Below are positions 16,151 to 23,447 of a stretch of 25,396 nucleotides of DNA, one piece after another. Source of the DNA: Roseivirga sp. UBA7431. GTDB lineage: Bacteria > Bacteroidota > Bacteroidia > Cytophagales > Cyclobacteriaceae. The notes beneath the pieces were generated by a model. That model saw only the letters and a program-made list of their open reading frames with translations. It did not search any database and was not told the DNA's origin. Numbering within the stretch: the first letter of the stretch is position 1; each line of letters opens with the position of its first letter. The stretch spans positions 41,433 through 66,828 of the forward strand of contig DLQN01000046.1 in assembly GCA_002477595.1 (NCBI GenBank), read 5' to 3'. The position numbers were made by a program, and so were the translations under genes.

Positions 16151-18571
16151 TTATTCTGCCCTTAAAGACTTCACCGGATTACTGACCGCAGCCTTCAGTG
16201 ATTGATAGCTCATGGTTATAATCGCAATAAACAGTGACCCCAGGGCTGTCATTGCAAAAACTGTCCAGCCTACTGAAGTCCTGTATTCAAAACCTTGTAG
16301 CCAAGAGTTCATTGCATACCATGCCAAGGGTGCGCCAATAACCAATGCAACCAGAACCAACTTACCCATATCTTTAGAAAGCAGGTATACGATCTGACCT
16401 ACATTGGCACCAAGTACTTTTCTAATACCAACTTCCTTGATTCTATTCTCAGCTGTAAATGCTGCTAATCCAAAAAGCCCAAGGCAAGCAACCACAATTG
16501 TTATGGTAGCAAACACACCAAATATCTTCCCGAGCCTTTGCTCAGCATCGTACATGCGATTAAATCTATCATCTAAAAACGATGTTTCAAAAGGCTGGTT
16601 AGGGGCTAGCTCCATCCAACTCGCTTCAAGTTTATCTATCAAGCCCGAATAGTCCCTCGTATTTACTTTAAGGCTAAGAAGCCTAGAACTATTACCCAAT
16701 TGCATAGCAAGTGGTCCAATCTTAGATTTTAGTGTTTGATAGTGAAAATCTTTAACAATACCCACTATTCTATAGCCTTGGATATCGCCTTCATTACTGA
16801 CGAAAGTTCCTATCACTTTCCCTAAAGGATCTCCTTCAATCTCAAACTCTTTAATCGCTGCTTCATTGACAATAATTGCAGTTGAATCTGTAGCAAAATC
16901 TCTAGAAAAATTCCTTCCTTCCAAAACCTCGATACCAAGTGTAGCTAAATACTCATAGTCAATCGTCCAACTACTCATAATTACCTGATTGCCATCACTC
17001 GGTACAATACCGTTAAAAAACAGATTGGTATTGTTACTTGAAGGTGTCGGTAAAAATCCGCTAAGCGAGGCTGACTTTACTTCTGAAAAAGTCTCAACCT
17101 TCGTTTTCAGTGCAGCTACATTTCCTCTAGCTAAATAGGCGTCATTAATGATTAAAACTTGATCTCTATCAAAACCGAGGTTCTTGTTCTGGATAAAATC
17201 CAGTTGATTTAAAATCACCAAAGTACCAATGACAAGGAAAATAGAGGTACAGAATTGTATCACCACAAGTACACTTCTAAGCGCACCACTCTTCATACCA
17301 TTACTTAATGATCCCTTCAAAACAGTAACAGGCTTAAAAGCAGAAAGGAAGAATGCTGGATAGCTACCGGCTAAGAGGCCAACTATAAAAACACCACCAA
17401 AAATTGAACCTAGAAAGATTGGATTGGTAAAAGGTATTACCAATTCTTTAGCCGAAAGGTCATTAAAAAACGGCAATGCTAGATAGGCAATGCCAACCGC
17501 TAAAATGAACGATATAAAACTGATTAATACTGACTCCGCTAAGAATTGGTAAATCAATTGCGCTTTTATTGAACCCAATACTTTTCTGACACCAACTTCC
17601 TTTGCTCTATGTGCTGAACGCGCAGTGGCCAAGTTCATGAAGTTGATACAAGCAATTAACAAAATGAAAAATGCTATTGCTGAGAAGATATATACATAGC
17701 TTTTGTCGCTATTCGCACCTAGTTCTCCTTGCAAATCAGAATTTAAATGGATATCGGCAACAGGCTGCAGACCAAAGGCAAGCACTGAGCCATTTTGCTC
17801 CATCTCATCCCATTCCATATTCATGAACCTCTTAACCTCAGGACCAATATACTTTTCGAGCATAGCCGGAAAAAGCGATGCCATCTTCTCTAGGTCTGCA
17901 CCTGGAGTCAACACCACATACGTCTGGAAATTCATACTCATCCAAATGTTTTGTTTTGCCTCATCTAACGTCTCCATTGAACCGATCACATCAAAGTCAA
18001 AGTGTGTATTGTGAGGTATATCTTTGTAAACTCCTGTTACACGATAATCCTTTGCTTCACCAAATTCAACTAGTTGACCTACTGCATCATTGGTTCCAAA
18101 ATACTTTTTTGCCGCGCTTTCGCTCATTAATAAGGACTTTGGCGCTGTTAAAGCTGATGTGGCATCTCCGCTGACCATTTGAAGACCGAAAATATCAATC
18201 ACAGATTGATCAGCCCAGACATACTTTTCTTCTTTGAAAATATTCTCACCTGAACGAATAAATGGAGCACCATTTTGTCTGAACCGAACATAATTAATTA
18301 CCTCAGGAAAATCTTCCATTAAAGTTTGACCTACAACATCACCTACAACTGCTAAGTCAAAGGCAGAACCATTAAGCGCACCAGCCATGGTAAGTCTATA
18401 CGTATTTTCAGAATTGTCATAGTATTTATCGTAACTGAGTTCGTCAGTAACAAATAAGACAATCAATAAGCAACAAGCGACTCCAATCGCAAGACCACTT
18501 ATATTGAGGATCGAGTAGAATTTGTTGCGCATCAGATTTCTGATAGCAACCTTTAGATAGTTTTTAATCAT
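16151..18571 (-). CDS. ABC transporter permease, MacB/FtsX type with two FtsX domains
   Basis: Product of 806 aa. The N-terminus MIKNYLKVAIRNLMRNKFYS with a membrane helix at about 20-41 opens a MacB-like periplasmic domain. Three helices around 290-410 form the first FtsX domain, a second periplasmic domain follows, and a second FtsX domain closes the protein. The cytoplasmic coupling motif occurs twice, as AKEVGVRKVLGS and RIKEVGIRKVLGA, and the C-terminus NPVKSLRAE is typical. These Bacteroidota permeases act in tripartite export or as mechanotransmitting complexes. There is no ATPase gene in the window, so the nucleotide-binding subunit must come from elsewhere. It is a one-gene transcript ended by the palindromic terminator, and a pair of spaced direct repeats lies upstream. 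Confidence 0.9.
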   Translation of the reverse strand: MIKNYLKVAIRNLMRNKFYSILNISGLAIGVACCLLIVLFVTDELSYDKYYDNSENTYRLTMAGALNGSAFDLAVVGDVVGQTLMEDFPEVINYVRFRQNGAPFIRSGENIFKEEKYVWADQSVIDIFGLQMVSGDATSALTAPKSLLMSESAAKKYFGTNDAVGQLVEFGEAKDYRVTGVYKDIPHNTHFDFDVIGSMETLDEAKQNIWMSMNFQTYVVLTPGADLEKMASLFPAMLEKYIGPEVKRFMNMEWDEMEQNGSVLAFGLQPVADIHLNSDLQGELGANSDKSYVYIFSAIAFFILLIACINFMNLATARSAHRAKEVGVRKVLGSIKAQLIYQFLAESVLISFISFILAVGIAYLALPFFNDLSAKELVIPFTNPIFLGSIFGGVFIVGLLAGSYPAFFLSAFKPVTVLKGSLSNGMKSGALRSVLVVIQFCTSIFLVIGTLVILNQLDFIQNKNLGFDRDQVLIINDAYLARGNVAALKTKVETFSEVKSASLSGFLPTPSSNNTNLFFNGIVPSDGNQVIMSSWTIDYEYLATLGIEVLEGRNFSRDFATDSTAIIVNEAAIKEFEIEGDPLGKVIGTFVSNEGDIQGYRIVGIVKDFHYQTLKSKIGPLAMQLGNSSRLLSLKVNTRDYSGLIDKLEASWMELAPNQPFETSFLDDRFNRMYDAEQRLGKIFGVFATITIVVACLGLFGLAAFTAENRIKEVGIRKVLGANVGQIVYLLSKDMGKLVLVALVIGAPLAWYAMNSWLQGFEYRTSVGWTVFAMTALGSLFIAIITMSYQSLKAAVSNPVKSLRAE

Positions 18572-18867
18572 TGTTGTTGAGTTTGACCGTTGTATTACAA
18601 AACTGCAAGAAGTATCATCCTATTAAAAAGTAGTATCGGTAAACCAGCGTTATCGATCGGTAAATGACCGAAAACATAGCTTAACACTTCATTAGATCAG
18701 AGATTGACCTGAAATGTTGGTGGTTTAGATGAAATAGTATCTTTTGATAAAAGCATCTCTTGCACTAAAAAACACCAAGTGACCACTAGCGTTTCATGAA
18801 AAGCGCTTATCGCCTTTCTTCAAAGAACGAGCGATAGATAAAAAAGTTAACACGATTACGAAAGTAC
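18572..18867. other. Intergenic regulatory region upstream of the ABC permease gene
   Basis: 296 bp without a gene. Its left third holds the permease promoter zone: on the minus strand CAGTTTTG (18598-18605) is one mismatch from TAnnTTTG, with only a T-rich stretch (18625-18629) instead of a TTTG upstream, followed by the direct repeats at 18635-18664. The right two thirds hold an imperfect inverted repeat (AGCGTTTC...GAAAAGCGCT, 18788-18807) without a T run. I see no RNA gene or convincing terminator for the leftward-reading PLP enzyme gene. Confidence 0.5.
18635..18664 (-). promoter_or_regulatory. Pair of 9-bp direct repeats, possible LytTR-type operator
   Basis: ATCGGTAAA occurs at 18635-18643 and again at 18656-18664, exactly 12 bp apart (21 bp start to start). 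On the minus strand each contains ACCGAT, fitting 7 of 9 positions of the LytTR half-site consensus, and LytTR sites are 9-bp direct repeats spaced by about 12 bp. They lie about 45-70 bp upstream of the predicted transcription start of the ABC permease gene, where an activator would bind. Confidence 0.4.
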
Positions 18868-19965
18868 TTACATATGTTCCAGTTGGTCGCCAGAAAAAGT
18901 AAAGTATTTACCCATAAGATTTGCCGTGAGGCATGAATGAATTGGTAAGACTCCAACCACATCGCCAACCTTCAAAGTATCGAAAAACTTATCAGATAAT
19001 TTTAAAATCCCATGTTCTTGAGATATAGAGATGAGCTTAGCATGGGGAATGATTGCTGACCAACCCTTTTCTTCAAGAATCACTACCTCACCGAAAAATT
19101 TCTGCTCATTTTCGTCAAAAAGATGGTCTTTTGAAAAGTGTACCGCACCTCCGTGAATAACAATCTCTTTTCGCCCTTCGTGCTTGGCTACAACTGGGCA
19201 AGCAACAGCAACGGCTATATCTGACTCTTTACAAACATTCAGATAGTTCATTACTAAATCGTAGAAAACAAAATTACCCGGACCAATTTCATCCACCCCA
19301 CTCATGTCCTCAACTACACAGCAACCCGGGGTATCACCCATTCTAATTTTTAAGTCTTTAGTCAAATTCATCAGCCCATCCCTTACCTGGTTCATCCTCT
19401 TAATCGAATCAGCCCAAAGTGATTGAATGGCTTCTACAGAATCTTCATGATACGTATTACCTGGGTGACAATACAAACCATAAAAATTAGTCTTCACTGA
19501 CTTCGCCATTTCATTAGCAATAGTCTTAATCTCATCAAAGGTATGAGTAGACACGCCTGATCTCTTATAGCCAGTATCGAGTTCGATAAATAGATCAACA
19601 GTTCCATGTAAGTGCTCAGCTAGAAAAGTAACCGTATCGGAATCTGTCACCAGTAGCTTGACCTTAACTCCCTGCTTCAGGAAGTCATTAATCACCCTAG
19701 TCTCTAGCCTATTAAATGGAAACGCAACAGTAATATCTCTCCAACCATTGGCGACAAAATATTCGGCCATCATTACAGAAGAAACTGTTATCGCTTCAAT
19801 ACCACGATCAGAAAAGTAATTTCCTATTTCCTTGGACTGATGCGTTTTGAAGTGCGGTATCAGTTTAACCCCCAAGCGATGCGCTTTATCGACCATAAAA
19901 TCAATATTGGATTTCATCTTTTCAAGGTCTAGCAGAAGTGTCGGTCGTGTAATGGTATCAAGCAT
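18868..19965 (-). CDS. D-serine dehydratase / D-threonine aldolase-like PLP enzyme (alanine racemase fold)
   Basis: Product of 365 aa, a fold-type III PLP enzyme. PTLLLDLEKMKSNI (8-21) and K40 in IPHFKTHQS mark the PLP-lysine strand. YCHPGNTYH, MGDTPGCCVVEDMSGVDEIGPG-type residues (around 210-232) and VIHGGAVHFSKD follow in family order. Near the C-terminus PIHSCLTANL contains H343 and C345. A His-x-Cys pair is the zinc site of D-serine dehydratases, whereas D-threonine aldolases usually have His-x-Asp, so D-serine or D-threo-hydroxyamino-acid dehydration is the more likely reaction; this rests on recalled family knowledge. The gene stands alone, divergent from the SPFH operon, with 120 bp between starts. 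Confidence 0.82.
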   Translation of the reverse strand: MLDTITRPTLLLDLEKMKSNIDFMVDKAHRLGVKLIPHFKTHQSKEIGNYFSDRGIEAITVSSVMMAEYFVANGWRDITVAFPFNRLETRVINDFLKQGVKVKLLVTDSDTVTFLAEHLHGTVDLFIELDTGYKRSGVSTHTFDEIKTIANEMAKSVKTNFYGLYCHPGNTYHEDSVEAIQSLWADSIKRMNQVRDGLMNLTKDLKIRMGDTPGCCVVEDMSGVDEIGPGNFVFYDLVMNYLNVCKESDIAVAVACPVVAKHEGRKEIVIHGGAVHFSKDHLFDENEQKFFGEVVILEEKGWSAIIPHAKLISISQEHGILKLSDKFFDTLKVGDVVGVLPIHSCLTANLMGKYFTFSGDQLEHM

Positions 19966-20020
19966 ATTCTAATTTAAGACTAGTACCTCAATACTCAATT
20001 AAAAACACGACACACTAAAA

Positions 20021-20085
20021 CCTTTTTTTCAACCTTTCGTATATTTACTTTGATATCATTTTAATATCACTTTAACTTTTCGACT
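20021..20085 (+). promoter_or_regulatory. Promoter and leader of the SPFH operon
   Basis: TTACTTTG (20045-20052) is one mismatch from TAnnTTTG, with a T run (20023-20029) at the -33 position 16 bp upstream. Predicted transcription start is near 20059, inside the tandem repeats. Confidence 0.35.
20041..20074 (+). repeat. Tandem ~11-bp repeats over the SPFH operon promoter
   Basis: ATATCATTTTA (20053-20063) is followed directly by ATATCACTTTA (20064-20074), 10 of 11 bases identical. A more degenerate 12-base copy, ATATTTACTTTG, precedes them at 20041-20052. The period is one helical turn. The array covers the -7 box and the predicted start of transcription and ends 11 bp before the SPFH ATG, a repressor-type position. 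Confidence 0.55.
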
Positions 20086-20940
20086 ATGAACAAACACGAA
20101 ACCTCTTTTAAACCAATGTCTGGTTTTATCATGCTGACAGTAGTGCTTCTAATTTTTGCAAGTGCTATTGCAGGCATAGTAATGTTCCGAAGCCCTGCTT
20201 TTGGCTTACTGTTTTTACTCTTCTTTTTATTGCTCCCAGGCTTTTTTGTCATTCAACCTAATCGATCCCGAGTCATGATCTTCTTTGGCGATTACCGGGG
20301 TTCGGTAAAAGAGAATGGTTTTTTCTGGGTAAACCCTTTCTATGTAAAAAAGAAAGTTTCGCTCAGGGCACACAATTTCGATAGTGAGCGTGTAAAAGTG
20401 AATGACAAACTCGGTAACCCTATTATGATTAGTGTTATTCTCGTTTGGCAAGTAGCAGATACTTTTAAAGCAGCCTTTGACGTAAACGACTATGAGCACT
20501 TTGTTCGTGTTCAATCAGATGCTGCAGTCAGAAAATTAGCAAATACTTTCGCCTATGATAATTTCGAAGATGATTCAGAAATCACACTTCGATCAGGAAT
20601 GGAAGAGGTAAATCATGACCTCGAGGAAGAATTAACTGAAAGGCTTTCCATTGCGGGCATTAAAGTAATTGAAGCACGTATTGGTTATTTGGCCTATGCC
20701 GAAGAGATAGCAAGTGCAATGCTGCAAAGACAGCAGGCAACAGCCATTGTAGCTGCTCGTTTCAAAATTGTAGAAGGAGCGGTAGGCATGGTAGAAACCG
20801 CCTTAGAGGAGTTGAATAAGAAAGGCATTGTCGATTTAGACGAAGAAAAAAAGGCTGCCATGGTCAGTAACCTGATGGTGGTACTTTGCTCTGATAAGTC
20901 AGCCTCACCTGTCGTAAATACTGGAACCTTAAACCATTAG
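20086..20940 (+). CDS. SPFH (stomatin/prohibitin, band 7) domain membrane protein
   Basis: Product of 284 aa. Two hydrophobic segments (about 13-33 and 38-56) anchor it. An SPFH domain follows at about 54-220: FFVIQPNRSRVMIFFGDYRG, then NPFY...KVSLRAHNFDSERVKVND and GNPIMISVILVWQVADTFKA, and the helical ending LAYAEEIASAMLQRQQATAIVAARFKIVEGAVGMV. SPFH proteins oligomerise into membrane microdomain scaffolds and often regulate membrane proteases; the partner here is unknown. There is no NfeD or FtsH gene beside it. It is the first gene of a tight plus-strand operon: the next gene starts 3 bp after its stop. The family call is safe; the role is inferred. Confidence 0.9.
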   Translation: MNKHETSFKPMSGFIMLTVVLLIFASAIAGIVMFRSPAFGLLFLLFFLLLPGFFVIQPNRSRVMIFFGDYRGSVKENGFFWVNPFYVKKKVSLRAHNFDSERVKVNDKLGNPIMISVILVWQVADTFKAAFDVNDYEHFVRVQSDAAVRKLANTFAYDNFEDDSEITLRSGMEEVNHDLEEELTERLSIAGIKVIEARIGYLAYAEEIASAMLQRQQATAIVAARFKIVEGAVGMVETALEELNKKGIVDLDEEKKAAMVSNLMVVLCSDKSASPVVNTGTLNH

Positions 20941-20943
20941 ATT

Positions 20944-21090
20944 ATGGAGTATAAATTAATCACAAAAGGGCCTTTCGAAAAGGCGGAGAAATTCGAGAAA
21001 CGCCTCAACGTTATGGCTGCCCAAGGTTGGCGTGTCATTACAAGTATGACACAGGGCGCTTACCTAGTCTTAGGAAAGGACAAGCACTAA
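20944..21090 (+). CDS. 48-aa DUF4177-like microprotein
   Basis: A short gene wedged between the SPFH and ribbon-helix-helix genes with 3-bp and 2-bp gaps, ATG at 20944 and TAA at 21088-21090. The product starts MEYKLITKG, continues with an amphipathic helix (PFEKAEKFEKRLNVMAAQ) and then GWRVITSMTQGAYLVLGKDK. This beta-alpha-beta order, with EYK at the front and LN-x-MAAQGWRVI in the middle, is the pattern of DUF4177 proteins, whose function is unknown. No membrane segment. The tight spacing on both sides and a sensible fold pattern argue that it is translated. Confidence 0.72.
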   Translation: MEYKLITKGPFEKAEKFEKRLNVMAAQGWRVITSMTQGAYLVLGKDKH

Positions 21091-21092
21091 TT

Positions 21093-21263
21093 ATGGCCAA
21101 AAAAAAACCATTTGTACTACGCCTAGATCCAGAACTTTTATCTGCAGTCGAAAAATGGGCTGCAGATGAATTTCGTAGTACAAATGGGCAAATGGAATGG
21201 ATCGTAAATAAAGCGCTCAAAGAAGCCAACAGGTTAAAGAAAAACAGTCACAAAGAAGATTAG
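21093..21263 (+). CDS. Arc-type ribbon-helix-helix DNA-binding protein
   Basis: Product of 56 aa from the ATG at 21093. The frame is open upstream to 21027, but that part lies inside the preceding microprotein gene and is not family-like. A basic MAKKK start is followed by the DNA-contacting strand PFVLRLD (6-12), helix 1 (PELLSAVEKWAADEF) and helix 2 (NGQMEWIVNKALKEANRL), the layout of Arc/CopG-type dimeric repressors. Similar 55-60 aa proteins are found near SPFH genes in Bacteroidota. It is the only transcription-factor-like protein of the operon and so the natural candidate to bind the tandem repeats in its leader; this is inference. The SdpI-like gene starts 1 bp after its stop. Confidence 0.85.
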   Translation: MAKKKPFVLRLDPELLSAVEKWAADEFRSTNGQMEWIVNKALKEANRLKKNSHKED

Positions 21264-21264
21264 T

Positions 21265-21648
21265 ATGCAAAATTCAGAATTAATAATGGTTCACATCATT
21301 ATAGCAGCCTCATCTATTTTGATTGGAGTGCTAGGTAAGTTTTTAAGGCCTAAAGAACCCAACGCTCTAATGGGCTACAGAACAATTAGGTCAATGAAAA
21401 GTCAGGCAACCTGGAAGTTTGCCAATGAATATGCAGGCAACTTGATGGCATGGTCTACAGTTTTTGCCATTACAGTACAAATCTTTGCATACTTTGTACT
21501 CGAACCTACGCCCTCAATTTTTGTTGCTGTGGGCGCATCTACGCTAAGCCTATTTGCAGTCATAGGTGTTACAGAACATCAGTTGAAACAGCGATTTGAC
21601 AAGGATGGCAACCCTAAATCAAGATCTCAAATAGAGGACAGGTTCTAG
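21265..21648 (+). CDS. SdpI family membrane protein
   Basis: Product of 127 aa with three membrane segments (about 7-25, 58-78, 84-103). The SdpI family block is present between helices one and two: N33, GYRT (37-40), RSMKS, W50 and AN (53-54). The founding member protects Bacillus subtilis from the SdpC killing peptide and controls the repressor SdpR at the membrane. Here there is no SdpC-like toxin in view, but a small DNA-binding protein gene precedes it by 1 bp, as sdpR does sdpI. The stop TAG shares the tetranucleotide CTAG with the stop of the convergent GT39 gene. An alternative start at Met8 exists. Confidence 0.87.
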   Translation: MQNSELIMVHIIIAASSILIGVLGKFLRPKEPNALMGYRTIRSMKSQATWKFANEYAGNLMAWSTVFAITVQIFAYFVLEPTPSIFVAVGASTLSLFAVIGVTEHQLKQRFDKDGNPKSRSQIEDRF

Positions 21649-23351
21649 TCGATTGTAACTTTTACTTTCCTGCTATTGATTGGTGGTTCTATCTCTCCCA
21701 CCTGAATAGAGAATCGAATATCGAAATTACCCTCTAATTCAGGAATGGTCAGCCTCACACCATACTCAACTTCTTCGACTTCTGCCATTGTACCCGTGAG
21801 CACAATCAACTTTTCTTTACCGACAGGCCTGAGTCCTTTCAAGTAATGTACATTAAGAATCACTTTTCGATTACCTGCATCAGCAAAATCAATCGTACGC
21901 TGATACTTGTTCGTTAGTTTCAGTTTTAGATCGACCTTTTCTCCTGGTTTAAACTCATAGTGCTTCTCAGCATCTTCAATTTCGATCCAAACATTACGGT
22001 AACTCCTAAAATTCTCAATGGTACGATAGTGAATACCCTTTCCAATTTCAGTATCGTAGTCCTGATAGTTTACTGTATCCCTGAATCTATTGATTTGAAA
22101 AACAGTTTTACCCTGGAGGTTCTCTTCTAATGGAAGCAGATCGTGATGCGTTTCTCTATAGTCAAAAGTATTATAACAGTGTACAATGTCTTTGGTCAAG
22201 TATGAATACCTAGAAGAACGCTCATAGTGGTTGTTGAACATGATCGGTAAGCCTCCACTAAGTTCCTGCACCTCTTCAGCCCAAGAATCCCAGTTATGAA
22301 TCACATCCCAACCTTCAGTCCATTTTTTAGGAAAGAAATCATGCATGAGATAAATACGGGCAGGGATCAAAAGAATAACCGTAGCGATTGAAAGTCTGAT
22401 TAACACCTTACGCCATTTCTGATGATCTTTTATAAACTCATGACCCAACAACATAAAAGGAACAGACAATACACTAGTCCAGTGTTTGTGGAACTCTACT
22501 TTGAAAGTAGATATCAAAAAGAAAATCAACACCCCTACAATTGTAAATTTCAAGGCCCTATTAAAATCAGACTTCTTCTTATTCGCATAGCTTGCTGACA
22601 AAAGTGAAACGCCAATTAATGGGCCAAAAACTAAGGGCTGAATTCCAATATAATAGGCAATGCTATTCCAGCTGAAGCCCATGTCAATCCTGTTGTATAA
22701 ATGGAACTTGATGGTGGCAAATTCATTCATGTACTGCCAGTAAGTATGCGGTAGCATAAGCAATACCGTAAAGCCTACAGCCATCCAAAAGGTCTTCTTC
22801 GTGAGGAGCTTGACATTGGAAAGCACGGTAAAGAACACTACTAAAATACCATGATGCTTACTCATTAAGATCAAGGCTATGGACAGGGCCAATAGAAAGA
22901 CAGTCTTAAGGTTATCTTCTTTTAAATACTGTTTATAGAAGTAATAGAACAAGGCCACTCCGAGCATCAATGGCACATCTGTCTTCACCATAAAGGCGCC
23001 AGCGTGGACGGCCAGCATCCCCGCAAAAATCCAGATGAGGAGAGTGGTGTCTCGCTTTTCTGTGGTTTTCCAAACGACTAACATCGTACAGATATTGATG
23101 AGCAACATACCCAACCTGAGCCCCAATGGATTTTGCATCAGCCAGTAACCAGGAGCGGTTACAACTCCAACCATTGGAGGGTGATCGAGATATCCCCAAT
23201 CTAAGAATTGAGAAAAAAGCCAATAGTAAGCTTCTTCACCATTGACTTCGGTGAAATAGTTCTGGATTAGTCCAACGACAAACCAAACTGCCAAAAAAGT
23301 ATAGAACAGCTTATTGGATTGCTGAGAAGAGGATGCAGTATTTAGTGACAT
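21645..23351 (-). CDS. Glycosyltransferase family 39 membrane protein (ArnT/PMT-like)
   Basis: Product of 568 aa from the ATG at 23349-23351. An in-frame TTG at 23373-23375 is rejected because it falls inside the predicted -7 box. The protein has an N-terminal membrane block of about ten helices. The first loop carries GEEAYYWLFSQFLDWGYLDHPPM (in two parts: GEEAYYW at about 38-44, DHPPM at about 56-60), the acidic catalytic region of lipid-phosphate-sugar-dependent GT-C enzymes. The last ~170 residues form a soluble, beta-rich domain outside the membrane. It should transfer a sugar from an undecaprenyl- or polyprenyl-phosphate donor to a lipid, protein or glycan; the acceptor is unknown. It diverges from gtrA, whose product fits donor translocation. 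Confidence 0.87.
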   Translation of the reverse strand: MSLNTASSSQQSNKLFYTFLAVWFVVGLIQNYFTEVNGEEAYYWLFSQFLDWGYLDHPPMVGVVTAPGYWLMQNPLGLRLGMLLINICTMLVVWKTTEKRDTTLLIWIFAGMLAVHAGAFMVKTDVPLMLGVALFYYFYKQYLKEDNLKTVFLLALSIALILMSKHHGILVVFFTVLSNVKLLTKKTFWMAVGFTVLLMLPHTYWQYMNEFATIKFHLYNRIDMGFSWNSIAYYIGIQPLVFGPLIGVSLLSASYANKKKSDFNRALKFTIVGVLIFFLISTFKVEFHKHWTSVLSVPFMLLGHEFIKDHQKWRKVLIRLSIATVILLIPARIYLMHDFFPKKWTEGWDVIHNWDSWAEEVQELSGGLPIMFNNHYERSSRYSYLTKDIVHCYNTFDYRETHHDLLPLEENLQGKTVFQINRFRDTVNYQDYDTEIGKGIHYRTIENFRSYRNVWIEIEDAEKHYEFKPGEKVDLKLKLTNKYQRTIDFADAGNRKVILNVHYLKGLRPVGKEKLIVLTGTMAEVEEVEYGVRLTIPELEGNFDIRFSIQVGEIEPPINSRKVKVTID

Positions 23352-23372
23352 TTTCGTGCTTCGATATAGCGA

Positions 23373-23400
23373 CAAAAGTAGGGCTTTTTAAGAAATCAAA
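23373..23400 (-). promoter_or_regulatory. Promoter of the GT39 gene
   Basis: On the minus strand TTTG (23397-23400), 16 bp, TACTTTTG (23373-23380), a full match to the Bacteroidota TTTG / TAnnTTTG pattern. The expected transcription start is about 15 bp upstream of the ATG at 23351. Confidence 0.6.
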
Positions 23401-23447
23401 TTTCTTCAGCATATTTGCACTGCTAGATTAAATGGCAAACTCAGTTA

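Noticed and set aside
18788..18807. Imperfect inverted repeat as a terminator for the D-serine-dehydratase-like gene
   Set aside because: The stem is interrupted and no T run follows on either strand.
20227..20514. 95-codon minus-strand open frame inside the SPFH gene
   Set aside because: Fully antisense to a conserved protein, with no family-like sequence; a shadow of the real frame.
21027..21092. Upstream extension of the ribbon-helix-helix gene
   Set aside because: It lies inside the 48-aa microprotein gene in another frame; the ATG at 21093 gives the family-typical MAKKK start.
22933..23223. 96-codon minus-strand open frame inside the GT39 gene
   Set aside because: Same strand, other frame, entirely within membrane-helix codons of GT39; arginine- and serine-rich translation without a recognisable pattern.
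23352..23375. TTG-initiated extension of the GT39 protein
   Set aside because: The TTG lies inside a perfect -7 promoter box, so it would not be in the mRNA.
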